Shown here: piece by piece, positions 1-8,734 of the stretch
Layout: every line of letters begins with the position of its first letter
How positions within the stretch are numbered: position 1 is the first letter of the stretch
From: Candidatus Poribacteria bacterium
Lineage (GTDB): Bacteria > Poribacteria > WGA-4E > UBA9662
Reading direction: 5' to 3'
Length of the DNA: 12,880 bases
NCBI GenBank assembly: GCA_002699335.1
Contig: PACG01000132.1
Location: 1 to 12,880 of the forward strand
Position numbers and translations under genes: made by a program
The notes under the pieces: generated by a model
The model's input: the letters and a program-made list of their open reading frames with translations, nothing else
Databases searched by the model: none
What the model was told of the DNA's origin: nothing

Positions 1-1175
1 TCCAGTGCTTTCACAACTTTTTGGATTTCAGGTGATAGACTGGACAAAGGTTGAAAACCTAAATCGCCTCCCCTTCGCTTGCCTTCTTTATCCGGCTGAT
101 TGCCAGTAGATGAAACTTGACGATGCGTTTGAAGCACTTGATCAAAACTTGTGCCTTGATCGAGCTTTTTGGCCATTTGGTTGGCCTGTTCCTGAGCTTT
201 TGCTGTGGCTGTTTGACCGATCTCGAACGGAACTACAAAATATTGGAAAGATATTTGTTGATCAGTCTTTTCTTCAACTCTGAAAACATAGTAGCCCTCT
301 GGTGATTTTACTGGCGAACTAATTTGACCAGAACTAAGATTAGATAGAGTGCCTTGAAAGATCTGGGACAGGTTCTCGATCTCGTCCAATGGGAGAGTAA
401 TTAATTTTCCGAGTGCCTTCTCGTGGCGAATCCGGGAGGAAGTTACCATTCGAACAGCAACCTCTTCAAAGTCATCCCCTAGCGTTAAGTCAGCAATGGC
501 GTCTTCGACCTTTTGTTGTGAAATTTCCAAATCCTCCAACGTTGGATGAAACGGCACAAAAATATGTTTCAGATGAACCTCATCGGTTTTATCTGGAAAT
601 TGATCTCGATTCTTTTCAAAGAAGTCTTGAATCTCCCGATCCCGAACCTGTAGCTTAGGTAAGACCCGTTTCATAATCAATTGCTCAGCCATCAGGTTTC
701 GCTTGGTCTGTTCGCGAAAAGCCGGAAATGAGAATCCCTCTCGTTTCAATTGTTCGAGAAAGTCTGCTTCGGTTTTGATACCGGCACTTTCTTTAAATGA
801 GTTAACCCGTTGATCGACCTCTTGTTCCGTCACCTGTATCTGATCCTTCAACGTTAGGGCCGTCTCAACCAACAGTAACTGACGAATGTATTGGTCCAGC
901 AGTTGTGGTCGGTCTTGTTCGGCTTGGTGGGTTGCCTCTTCACGGCTTACTCCATAGGCCCGCTGCAGTTCCATTGATCTCTGTTTCGCTAGCGTTGTTA
1001 GCTCCCACTCGGTGATAATCTCGTTGTTGACCTGGGCGATAATCCGATCAAAGGTTTTGGCCTCGGTCGAGACTAGGCCAAGTAGCAAGCCCATCAATGA
1101 GAGGTAGAAAAGTGCGATAATACAAACGCTAGTATTGTGTCGGAAACGAAATAGGGATTTAAATTTATACTTCAT
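1..1175 (-). CDS. SurA-like periplasmic chaperone / parvulin peptidyl-prolyl isomerase (3' end outside window)
   Basis: The frame runs from an ATG at 1175-1173 to the window edge without a stop: 391 residues, C-terminus missing. The N-terminus is basic followed by a hydrophobic stretch (about residues 17-35) and a plausible signal-peptidase site near STEA-K (residue 39). Residues 41-180 match a SurA N-terminal chaperone domain, opening FDRIIAQVNNEIIT and including LLDQYIRQLLL. A first parvulin domain spans about 199-302, with VHLKHIFVPF and GKLITLPLDEI. A second begins near 306 (QISFQYFVVPF) and still shows GGDLGF at 369-374. SurA proteins escort outer-membrane proteins across the periplasm. 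Domain 1 keeps the first parvulin histidine (LKHIF), but its last one is replaced by Tyr (GYYVFRV). The gene follows two parvulin-type genes on the same strand after a 78-bp gap with a hairpin. No Shine-Dalgarno is clear; AAGATT repeats precede the ATG. The family assignment is confident, one-to-one orthology with surA less so. Confidence 0.88.
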   Translation of the reverse strand, partial: MKYKFKSLFRFRHNTSVCIIALFYLSLMGLLLGLVSTEAKTFDRIIAQVNNEIITEWELTTLAKQRSMELQRAYGVSREEATHQAEQDRPQLLDQYIRQLLLVETALTLKDQIQVTEQEVDQRVNSFKESAGIKTEADFLEQLKREGFSFPAFREQTKRNLMAEQLIMKRVLPKLQVRDREIQDFFEKNRDQFPDKTDEVHLKHIFVPFHPTLEDLEISQQKVEDAIADLTLGDDFEEVAVRMVTSSRIRHEKALGKLITLPLDEIENLSQIFQGTLSNLSSGQISSPVKSPEGYYVFRVEEKTDQQISFQYFVVPFEIGQTATAKAQEQANQMAKKLDQGTSFDQVLQTHRQVSSTGNQPDKEGKRRGGDLGFQPLSSLSPEIQKVVKAL

Positions 1176-1205
1176 CTTGATCTTAATCTTAATCTTGGAA
1201 CAGAT
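1176..1205 (-). repeat. AAGATT hexamer repeats running into the surA-like start codon
   Basis: Read on the minus strand, the bases just before the SurA-like ATG are consecutive hexamers AAGATT, AAGATT, AAGATC, and the next hexamer AAGATG contains the start codon. There is no GGAGG-like ribosome site in this leader, unlike the upstream parvulin lipoprotein gene. The A/G-rich repeat may substitute for a Shine-Dalgarno or may simply be a slippage-prone leader; its function is unknown. Confidence 0.5.
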
Positions 1206-1237
1206 GTTGTCACCGGCAGAAATCCCCCGGTGACAAC
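1206..1237 (-). terminator. Intercistronic hairpin between parvulin lipoprotein and surA-like gene
   Basis: A perfect 11-bp inverted repeat (GTTGTCACCGG / CCGGTGACAAC) encloses a 10-nt loop and lies 16 bp beyond the stop of the upstream lipoprotein gene. No T-run follows on the minus strand, so it is not a textbook intrinsic terminator. It may be an attenuating or mRNA-stabilising (3'-end protecting) intercistronic structure. Alternatively it could be a palindromic protein-binding site, though the loop argues for RNA. Confidence 0.5.
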
Positions 1238-1253
1238 CATGTTGGTCAGGATA

Positions 1254-2267
1254 TTATTCTTCGTCCGCCGAGTCAGGCTCGTCGGATTCGGGAGCAACGG
1301 TGGCTGAATCCTCATCGGTATCAGTTGTATCCTCCGACTCCTCCTCAGTCGATGGTAGATCTATCCGATTGGCAAAGACCTGAACAGCCGCCTTTTGTTT
1401 TAACCCCTCCAACCACGCTTTTGTCAAATCTTCACGCAACTTCTCTTCCGCTGCGTAGGAAACGTCGTCCTTGACCTCCTCGTACGGTTTTTGTCTCTCT
1501 TCTTGGTATTCTTCTTTCCGAAAGATCATGTAGTATTCATTACTTTGTACTTCGACTTCGATGATCTCCTTATTTATTTCACCAATTTTCAGCTCAAAAG
1601 CTAGGTCCACAAATGGTTTTACGACTCCAGAAAAACTGTCGCGAGAGAAGAAGCCGGTGTCACCTGGTGAATTCGGGTCTGATCCGGGCCCTTCTAACTC
1701 GCCTTTTTCCGACAATTCCTTAGCGATCTCAGTAATATCTCGACCATCTTGGTGAATTTCGGTTAAGGCTTTTTCAGCTGTCTCTTTGTTAGAAACAGCG
1801 ATACAGGTCACACGTACCTGCTCCGGGCTGACGTATTCACTTATATTAGCTTCATAGTATGCCTTAAAATCAGCCTCTGTCGGCTTGACTTTCTGCTCAA
1901 CTTCAATACCGGTGATTTTCTCGACCATCAGCTCGTGCAAATACTCCTGCACCTTCTTTTGAATCTTTCCGTCTTGATCGAGATCTTGCTCCTTAGCCAT
2001 CATTAAAATCAGCCGACTTTCTGCCATTAGCGTCATATACTCTTCTAATCCCTCTTTAGTTTCTGAGTATTGTTTCTGCTTGTATTCTGGCAATTCGCTA
2101 ATCTCTTGCATCATCTCTTCTAGCGTAATCTGGTGCTTGCCTTTCCACTCAAACTCCGCGATTACGGTTCCCTCAACGGCATTGGCTTTACCACCACAAC
2201 CGGATAGCGTTACCGACAGAATTAGCAATAGGTGCCAACAAAAGACTCGGTTGAGACAATTCTTCAT
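1254..2267 (-). CDS. Parvulin-family (PpiC/SurA-type) lipoprotein, likely non-catalytic
   Basis: 337 residues. A type II signal peptide ends in the lipobox LSGC (lipidated Cys24), implying a membrane-anchored periplasmic protein. Residues 35-145 form a charged, helical SurA_N-like region. Residues about 150-250 are a parvulin-like domain with GDTGFFSRDSF and the closing YYMIFRKEE. The tail (306-337) is almost all Glu, Asp, Ser and Thr. The family's first active-site His (usual pattern A-S-H-I-L-V) is Cys in RVTCIAVS, and the terminal His is Tyr, so isomerase activity is doubtful and a chaperone role is more likely. The ATG overlaps the upstream stop by 4 nt (ATGA) and has an excellent AGGAGG seven bases ahead, which fixes the start. 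It is a paralogue of the preceding gene. A roughly 78-bp gap then leads to the SurA-like gene. Confidence 0.85.
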   Translation of the reverse strand: MKNCLNRVFCWHLLLILSVTLSGCGGKANAVEGTVIAEFEWKGKHQITLEEMMQEISELPEYKQKQYSETKEGLEEYMTLMAESRLILMMAKEQDLDQDGKIQKKVQEYLHELMVEKITGIEVEQKVKPTEADFKAYYEANISEYVSPEQVRVTCIAVSNKETAEKALTEIHQDGRDITEIAKELSEKGELEGPGSDPNSPGDTGFFSRDSFSGVVKPFVDLAFELKIGEINKEIIEVEVQSNEYYMIFRKEEYQEERQKPYEEVKDDVSYAAEEKLREDLTKAWLEGLKQKAAVQVFANRIDLPSTEEESEDTTDTDEDSATVAPESDEPDSADEE

Positions 2268-3541
2268 TCTGTTTCCTCCTTAGAAGTTTCCTCTGTTTGG
2301 TCTGCGTCTTCACCATCGGTTTCCTCAGCGGCCTCTTCTTCCGTTGGTTTGTCCGGCACCGGAATCAACTCTGGATAGAGTTTTAACTTTCCTTTTTTAG
2401 TCACTTCGTCGACCCAAGACAGAATCCGTTCTCGCTTTTTCTGTTGCTCAATAATGGTGACAATACTGTCTTTCACTTCGTCAAAGGTTTCCTGTCGGGA
2501 TGGTTTTTGCTCTTCTTTGCGGAAGATCAAGTAATAGACATCATCTCCGATATCGAGTTCCATCTGTTCTTCCGTTACCACACCTATTTCCATGTCGAAT
2601 AGTGCATTGACGAACGGCATCCAGTTTTCACTAGCGTCTCTGGTAAAGAACCCTGTATTACCTGGATCGGAGGGGCCGTCTCCGGGCCCACGAAGATCGT
2701 TCTTAAACTTCTCTGCAATCTCGGCAATGTCGTCTCCCTCCTGGAGCATAGCATAAGCTTCTTCAGCCTTATTCTCATCCAAAAGGGAAACGCAGGTAGC
2801 ACGAACCGTCTCTTCTTCTACGTATTCCTCTTTGTGGGCTTCGTAGTAGTCCACCAACTCCGGCTCGGTGTAGGCAACTTTTTCGTCCACTTCAACTTCT
2901 GTTAGCTTTTCTACCAACAGTTGATTTCGATAATCTTCTGCCTTGTGCAGTAGATCTTCATCTTCGTGGAATCCTGCTGATTCTGCTGCTAATAGTTTTA
3001 ACTTCTCACTCAAGAGTTCTTGCAGGTACTCCACTTTGCCTTCTTCATTGTTGTAATTTTCCTGCCGATAACCAGGTAAATCTTGAAAGGCTGTGACAAA
3101 TTCTGAGTTGGTCATCTGGTGTTTTTTCCCGTCCCACTCGTATTCGAGTACTGCCACATCAACAAATTTGGCGGCACTGAACATTACAGGGAAAGTTCCA
3201 ACAGACAGCGGGATTGTTGATCCTGAGCCGATTGGTGCATTTAGACGCACTCGAAGGTTGTCACCTGGACAAATTAAATTAGGATTGGTAAAGCGATTGT
3301 CTTTCCGAAATAGTCGCCACTGTTGCCCCTGGCCATAATATTTACCAGCTAGGTTCCAAAGTGTATCACCAGATTGGATGGCCACTGTTTTAGTTTGATG
3401 AAAAGACTGGATTGGTACAATTTTAGACTCCGCTACCGGCAACGTCAGGCCAATAGTTAAGATAAAAAGAAGTGGGCTGATCCACTTTTTCTGAAATTCC
3501 CAGCTACTAAAGATATAGCTGACATTAAAAGTACGTTTCAA
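2264..3541 (-). CDS. LysM-domain parvulin-family (PpiC/SurA-type) exported protein
   Basis: 425 residues. The start is a TTG at 3541-3539, supported by GGGAG seven bases upstream and by the lack of any in-frame ATG before residue 118. A hydrophobic segment (about 21-38) gives a signal peptide or anchor after an unusually long basic N-region. Residues about 51-98 are a LysM domain (VAIQSGDTLWNLAGKYY, then NPNLICPGDNLRV), which normally binds peptidoglycan. Residues 130-240 are SurA_N-like helices. Residues about 245-342 are a parvulin-like domain with GNTGFFTRD and VYYLIFRKEE. The tail from 397 is highly acidic. The parvulin histidines are replaced as in the next gene (RATCVSLL; Tyr at the end), so catalysis is doubtful. 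Together with its lipoprotein paralogue it forms a tandem duplicate differing in anchoring: wall-binding here, lipid there. The stop overlaps the next start by 4 nt. Confidence 0.86.
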   Translation of the reverse strand: MKRTFNVSYIFSSWEFQKKWISPLLFILTIGLTLPVAESKIVPIQSFHQTKTVAIQSGDTLWNLAGKYYGQGQQWRLFRKDNRFTNPNLICPGDNLRVRLNAPIGSGSTIPLSVGTFPVMFSAAKFVDVAVLEYEWDGKKHQMTNSEFVTAFQDLPGYRQENYNNEEGKVEYLQELLSEKLKLLAAESAGFHEDEDLLHKAEDYRNQLLVEKLTEVEVDEKVAYTEPELVDYYEAHKEEYVEEETVRATCVSLLDENKAEEAYAMLQEGDDIAEIAEKFKNDLRGPGDGPSDPGNTGFFTRDASENWMPFVNALFDMEIGVVTEEQMELDIGDDVYYLIFRKEEQKPSRQETFDEVKDSIVTIIEQQKKRERILSWVDEVTKKGKLKLYPELIPVPDKPTEEEAAEETDGEDADQTEETSKEETE

Positions 3542-3636
3542 ACAGTTTCTCCCTTTAGTTAATTTAGTTGATTCTTCAAAGTTTAAGCCCTGATGTTTGG
3601 CTAATTTAATGCACCAAATCAGACCAGACCTTAATA

Positions 3637-6600
3637 CTAAGCTGCTTCGATTTTTTCTAATACACTCCGAAATATAGTGATGAGGCTTTTCCCCCTGAGC
3701 CCTTTGGTATTGATCGTCAGTTGAGCGGGTGGTTCAAGACTGAGTCGTCGATCCTGCCGAATTAGTTTAATAATCCGTTGTGGGTCAACCTTCGCTTTTT
3801 GAAGATCGAACAAAACCTTTATATTTTCTCTTGCTGATGCGATTTTGTCAATGCCCATTTGCTGACATTGTTGTTTGAGGATAGCTATTTCAAGCAGCAT
3901 TTCGACCGGCTCTGGTACATGTCCAAATCGATCTTTCAGTTCTGCAGTTAGTTCGGATAGATCTCCTTCGTTTTTGACCGCTGCAATTTTCTTATAGAGC
4001 GAAACTTTTTGGCGACTATCCGGCACATAATCATCAGGCAAATAGGCTTCAACCGGTAGGTCGATCTTTATCTCTACCTCTTCGACCAGTTTTTCACCTT
4101 TCAGTTTCCTAACTGCATCGTCTAACATCCGGCAGTAAAGGTCATAGCCCACTGCCGCGATATGACCGTGTTGTTCTTGCCCCAAAATGTCTCCAGCCCC
4201 ACGGATCTCCAAATCCCGCAACGCAATTTTAAATCCAGAACCAAGATCTGTAAATTCTTCAATCACCCGTAAACGTTTTTGTGCACCTTCCGTAATCGCT
4301 TTCTCCGCAGGATAAAATAGGTACCCGTAGGCTTGATAGCGGTCTCGTCCAACTCGGCCTCGGAGCTGGTACAGTTGGGCTAGGCCAAGTGCATCGGCCC
4401 GATTGATGAGAATTGTATTGACGTTCGGAATATCAATGCCCGACTCAATGATGGTAGTACAAACCAAAATATCGTACTGGTGATCCATAAAATCCAGGAT
4501 TACCTTTTCCAATTGGCGCTCCGGCATCTGTCCATGTCCGACAGCGCATCTGGCTTGTGGGACTAACCGCTTGATCGAACTAGCGATGCTCAAGATGGTC
4601 TGAACTCGATTGTGGACAAAGAAGACCTGCCCTCCTCGGTCTATCTCTTGCAAGATACTGTCACGGACAATATCTGTATTGTATTCCATAACATAAGTTT
4701 CAATGGGAAGCCGACTCTCTGGAGGCGTGTTGATCAAACTTAGATCACGCATCCCAACCATGGACATATTTAGCGTTCGGGGAATCGGTGTCGCCGTCAA
4801 TGTCAAGACGTCGATGGTTTGTCTCATTTGTTTGATTTGTTCTTTGTGCTTGACGCCAAATCGGTGCTCCTCATCCACGATCAGCAAACCTAGATCGTGA
4901 AACTGAACCGATTTGGAGAGGAGGCTGTGCGTACCGACAACAATATCAACGGTACCTCTCTTTAACCCTTCTTTAACTCTTTTATTCTCCTTGTTGGTAC
5001 GAAACCGGCTTAGCATCTCTATATTAATCGGGAATTCCTGAAACCGTTTGGTAAAAGTTGTTAGGTGTTGCAGACATAAAACAGTGGTTGGCACAAGTAT
5101 CGCTACTTGTTTACCCGCTGCTGCAGACTTGAAAGCAGCCCTCATCGCAACCTCTGTTTTGCCATACCCCACGTCGCCACAGATTAAACGGTCCATCGGT
5201 TGTGGGCGTTCCATGTCGGCTTTGATGTCCTCAATAGCAGTTAGTTGATCCGGTGTTTCCCGGTAAGGGAACAAGGCCTCGAATTCCTGTTGCCAGGGAG
5301 AATCTGCCGGAAAAGTAACCCCCTGCGAACTTTCTCGGATAGCATAGAGTTCCAGTAATTCCGCAGCCATCTTCTCAATAGAAGCTCTAGCTTTAGCTTT
5401 GGTGCGACGCCAGGTTGTTCCACCGAGTCGGTCAACGCGGGGTTTATACTCTTCGTCGCGACCACCAATATATTGGTGTACCAGGTCTATCTGATAAGTC
5501 GGCACATAGAGCGTATTTTCGTCCTGATACTTAATTATTAGAAAATCCTGAAGTTTTCCATCCACTTCCAGCCTTTGGACCCCTTCATAACGACCGATAC
5601 CGTGAGAGACATGAACCACGTAATCACCTACCTGCAAGTCAATCATACTCAGTATCGGTACGCCCTGTTGACGCGCTGGTTTTTGCTGGCGACCAAGTAG
5701 TGGATTATGATTTTGACTAAAGATTTCGTGGTCTGAAACTACAGCCCACTGCTGATCTCGGCTAACAAAGCCTTGACTCAGTCCACCGGCCTCCAGTTCC
5801 AAACTTGACCATAGCAACTCCCGATCTTCTAGGATCCGGGTCATCCGCTTGACGGAAGTTTCATTCTCACAATAGATGTCAATCTGAAATCCCTGTTCAG
5901 TCCACTTTTTAAGTTGCTCGATATTTTCCTGATAGTTCCCTCTTTGTAAATCGGGGGCACTGAAGTTAAAATCAAAGAACTGGGTCTGGTCCGAAAGTTC
6001 TGCTGGGGGAGGTGCGAGTGCCGTCTGAATCAAATTGAAATTCTCCAGGTTTTCCAGTACCTGTTGGTAGTCAGCAAATACCTCCGATGGATTAACCATA
6101 AACTGATCTAAATCCTGTTTTTTTTGGAATACTGTTTCCAGTTGGGTTAGCGTTTTCTTGGCTTCATGTGCGGTCCAATTCGGCTCCACTAGCAAGATAG
6201 AAGACTGAGGCGGAAAATAGTCATATAGTCGATCTAAATCCGGATAGAGTTTCGGGTGGAGGCCCTCGATACCATCGAGAATATCTGTTGATTGGTCGTA
6301 GTTTTGCCAACCTTCAACCTTCTCTGTTATCTCGCTAATCGCTTCCTGATAACGAGGTGAAGTGTAGGTCTGTTTAGCGACAGTTGCGAATGTGTGCCAA
6401 TGGTCTATAACTTCAGGGCTGAAAATCGTTTCGCTTGCGGGACTGAGCATAGCCTGTTCTAAGGTTTGAATAGATCTTTGTGTGCCAATATCAAAAGTTC
6501 GAATCGCCTCGATCTCATCCCCAAAAAAATCGAAACGAAGCGGATACTCGGCGGTCATTGGATATAGGTCTAAAATATTCCCTCGATAGGAAAAGGTACC

Positions 6601-7110
6601 TTTGGTTTCTACCATATCAGCGGGTTGGTAGCCATAATCCAGAAGATTCCCTATCATCTGTTGTGGGTCAACTTCATCTCCCACCAGAAAGGTCCGAAAT
6701 GTCGGTCCTAGCACTGACTTTGGTGTTAACCCCTGTAACAAAGCTCGGATTGAAACCGCAACCACGACTGGCGATTCGCCCGTAGGCTGAAATAGCTTTT
6801 GTAGGCAGATTAGCCGTTCAACGGCAACTTTTTTAGGAGGCGAAACGCCATCAAAAATAAAGTTCTGCCAGCCGGGAAACACGTGTGCGCTTTGGACTGC
6901 AGAGGATTCGAGGTCGAAAACCAGTTTCCTGGCTTCCTGTTGTGATGGTAAAACAATGAGAAGCGGATTGTCCGGCTGGTCCTGAAGTAGAGATTTAATA
7001 AAAAAGCTAATTGAAGATCCATGAATACCACCAAGCCAAAATTGACGTGAGGTTTCAAAACAGGATCTGAAAGCCTTGTAAGGCTCGCTTTCTGGTATCC
7101 GATTTCTCAT
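3637..7110 (-). CDS. mfd: Transcription-repair coupling factor Mfd
   Basis: 1157 residues, full length for the family (about 1150). Mfd is the cytoplasmic ATP-dependent DNA translocase that removes stalled RNA polymerase and recruits UvrA for nucleotide excision repair. Visible regions: N-terminal UvrB-like module (about 1-345; GTFSYRGNILDLYP near 171-184); RNA-polymerase-interacting domain (about 488-548; GDYVVHVSHGIGRYEG); superfamily 2 helicase/translocase core with Walker A GDVGYGKT (645-652), DEEH (746-749), TATPIPRTL (772-780), and GIDIPNVNTILINRADALGLAQ with GRVGRD (918-923); and a C-terminal TRCF domain (about 1010-1115). All motifs are intact and no frameshift was seen. The ATG overlaps the upstream DUF3108 stop by 4 nt (ATGA), and the bases before it are C-rich with no Shine-Dalgarno, suggesting translational coupling. 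The next gene starts 95 bp beyond its TAG stop. Confidence 0.98.
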   Translation of the reverse strand: MRNRIPESEPYKAFRSCFETSRQFWLGGIHGSSISFFIKSLLQDQPDNPLLIVLPSQQEARKLVFDLESSAVQSAHVFPGWQNFIFDGVSPPKKVAVERLICLQKLFQPTGESPVVVAVSIRALLQGLTPKSVLGPTFRTFLVGDEVDPQQMIGNLLDYGYQPADMVETKGTFSYRGNILDLYPMTAEYPLRFDFFGDEIEAIRTFDIGTQRSIQTLEQAMLSPASETIFSPEVIDHWHTFATVAKQTYTSPRYQEAISEITEKVEGWQNYDQSTDILDGIEGLHPKLYPDLDRLYDYFPPQSSILLVEPNWTAHEAKKTLTQLETVFQKKQDLDQFMVNPSEVFADYQQVLENLENFNLIQTALAPPPAELSDQTQFFDFNFSAPDLQRGNYQENIEQLKKWTEQGFQIDIYCENETSVKRMTRILEDRELLWSSLELEAGGLSQGFVSRDQQWAVVSDHEIFSQNHNPLLGRQQKPARQQGVPILSMIDLQVGDYVVHVSHGIGRYEGVQRLEVDGKLQDFLIIKYQDENTLYVPTYQIDLVHQYIGGRDEEYKPRVDRLGGTTWRRTKAKARASIEKMAAELLELYAIRESSQGVTFPADSPWQQEFEALFPYRETPDQLTAIEDIKADMERPQPMDRLICGDVGYGKTEVAMRAAFKSAAAGKQVAILVPTTVLCLQHLTTFTKRFQEFPINIEMLSRFRTNKENKRVKEGLKRGTVDIVVGTHSLLSKSVQFHDLGLLIVDEEHRFGVKHKEQIKQMRQTIDVLTLTATPIPRTLNMSMVGMRDLSLINTPPESRLPIETYVMEYNTDIVRDSILQEIDRGGQVFFVHNRVQTILSIASSIKRLVPQARCAVGHGQMPERQLEKVILDFMDHQYDILVCTTIIESGIDIPNVNTILINRADALGLAQLYQLRGRVGRDRYQAYGYLFYPAEKAITEGAQKRLRVIEEFTDLGSGFKIALRDLEIRGAGDILGQEQHGHIAAVGYDLYCRMLDDAVRKLKGEKLVEEVEIKIDLPVEAYLPDDYVPDSRQKVSLYKKIAAVKNEGDLSELTAELKDRFGHVPEPVEMLLEIAILKQQCQQMGIDKIASARENIKVLFDLQKAKVDPQRIIKLIRQDRRLSLEPPAQLTINTKGLRGKSLITIFRSVLEKIEAA

Positions 7111-7883
7111 TGGTGGGGGGGAGGAGATAACGACTCAATTCGTATCAGAGTCCCAACGAACTTTCCGACTTTTACTTTGGCTTCAATCCGAATAGGAATA
7201 CGGCACTCGTCATTAGTTAACCATATTTTATATCGATCTGAAGTAATTACCAGTACATCGACTTTGCCCAGTAGTTTACTCTTAATCGTTCCCCGGCTGA
7301 TCTGACAGACGATATTCCGTATTTTATCCTGAGTTAAAAATGGAAAGGTATAGGTTTTACCAATAGTCAATGGGTAATGGCGGAAAAAATAGATTAGTGA
7401 CAGTTCATCCTGGCAACCTTCCACAATCTGGATTTTCCGTACCTGTTTGTTTTTATTATAAGTGGCCGTTTGATTTGAATGATCGTAGATTACTTCAACA
7501 GTAGCACGATATTTTCGATCTTCCAGAAGTCTACGATGGAATAAAGGATTCAGTTCAGTTACGCTGAGGTAAGTTTGACGATTAGCTTGGAAGTGATAAA
7601 ATCTATCAAATAACCCTGTTGTGGTTTCTGTTGAGGTAATGGGGTAAACCGGTTGACCGTTCCAACTGGTTACCTGCCCGATAGAGATGATTTGAACACC
7701 GGCACGAATACCGGCAACTCTAACCGAGTAGGTTAACTTGTCCCCAGCGTTTGCCAATCGGCCACCCCAGATCTTATCGACTAAAGCAGTGTTAGCCGAG
7801 GTAACAACGGTTTGCAAACTAACTGAAAGTATCAGCAATACTTTCAAGTGCAACCTCAAAATCAGTTGCCTGGTAGTTAACAC
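7107..7883 (-). CDS. DUF3108-family exported protein
   Basis: 258 residues from a GTG at 7883; there is no in-frame ATG. A hydrophobic segment (about 14-30, ending TVVTSANTA) looks like a signal peptide. The body matches DUF3108: GDKLTYSVRVAGIRAG (47-62), a central LSLIYFFR (161-168) and the closing WLTNDECRIPIRIEAK followed by a Gly-rich strand (221-246). The family has an all-beta envelope fold of unknown function; it is often placed among outer-membrane or periplasmic proteins, with no established reaction. The gene begins 27 bp after the FN3 lipoprotein and ends in a 4-nt ATGA overlap with mfd, so it is co-transcribed with a repair gene. Its last codons contain a 7-base C-run on the coding strand (7121-7115), a potential slippage site. 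Family confident, function unknown. Confidence 0.82.
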   Translation of the reverse strand: MLTTRQLILRLHLKVLLILSVSLQTVVTSANTALVDKIWGGRLANAGDKLTYSVRVAGIRAGVQIISIGQVTSWNGQPVYPITSTETTTGLFDRFYHFQANRQTYLSVTELNPLFHRRLLEDRKYRATVEVIYDHSNQTATYNKNKQVRKIQIVEGCQDELSLIYFFRHYPLTIGKTYTFPFLTQDKIRNIVCQISRGTIKSKLLGKVDVLVITSDRYKIWLTNDECRIPIRIEAKVKVGKFVGTLIRIESLSPPPHQ

Positions 7884-7910
7884 AGCTTCATACCAGATAT
7901 TAAGTGTAGG

Positions 7911-8687
7911 TTATCTCCACAAAATTGGGGCAAGTTCCGGGTTCCCTCGATCTATCTGTAACGCCCAGTCAAAGGTAACGCTATCGGCCGAAACTTGTTT
8001 TACCTGAATCTTAGCAAAGTTTTTGCTGGGTAGATAAAAAGCGTAAATGTGCCCTTCTAATATCTCGACAAACCCGGTTGTAAAACCGCGAACAGGCGAT
8101 TGGTCCAGGTCGGTAAAATAGTTACGGTACCCCATATCCTGCATTTGCGTTCCGTTCGCGGAGTAGAGGTAAGCGATACTGGCTCCGTCATCAAAGCCGA
8201 AATAGATATCACAACCTTTTGCTAGGTCTACGTCCCCACGATTGGGGGCAGAAAAATCGAATCCGCTCTCTTCTGGCAAGTGTTTGAAATCTATCAATGT
8301 TATGTCAGTACCTGCTGGACATGGCGTATCCTGGATTTCCTCCAGGCTAATTCGACTTTCATTTCCAGCTTGATCGAAAGCAGATACTTTGTAATAGTAG
8401 GTAATACCGTTGCGGACCTTAAGATCTGCATATTGAAAGTCAAATTTTCCGCGGGTGGCAATTTTGGGTGAGATCCTGTCCATCTTGACTTCGCCAAACA
8501 CGATAACCTGCTAAATCCCGTTCTCCATTCGGAAACCACCTGACAACAATTTGACGATCGCCAGTAATCAATATAATGCCCTCGGTATCGCAGGCGGTTC
8601 ACTGTCGACTAGTGAAGTCTTGTTTGGGCATCCAAAACAAATACCGATAACCAGCATTTGCCCAATGACTATTATAAGGAATCGCAC
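7911..8687 (-). pseudogene. Fibronectin type III-domain lipoprotein with two compensating frameshifts
   Basis: The intact stretch 8501-7911 gives the second half of an FN3 domain (NGITYYYKVSAFDQAGNES) followed by an unassigned beta-rich region ending GNPELAPILWR. The first half of the same FN3 domain lies upstream in another frame (RQIVVRWFPNGERDLAGYR, then VWRSQDG). The beginning lies in the original frame: GTG at 8687, AGGA six bases before it, MRFLIIVIGQMLVIGICFGC and PPAIPRALY, then TGA at 8570-8568. One base is missing near 8573-8568 and one extra sits in the CCCAAAA run near 8468-8462; correcting both gives about 258 residues with a type II-like signal (likely Cys20, imperfect lipobox). 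FN3 domains mediate protein or glycan binding at the surface. The gene heads the DUF3108-mfd string. It may be a recent pseudogene, or a functional gene with two sequencing or assembly errors. Confidence 0.72.
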
Positions 8688-8734
8688 ATCATTTCCTGGA
8701 TTCATCCCGAAATCAGCACCAAAATCCGCCCCGA

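Noticed and set aside
413..658. Plus-strand open frame of 81 codons
   Set aside because: It is antisense to the SurA-like gene, whose domains are clear; it has no ribosome site or recognisable family.
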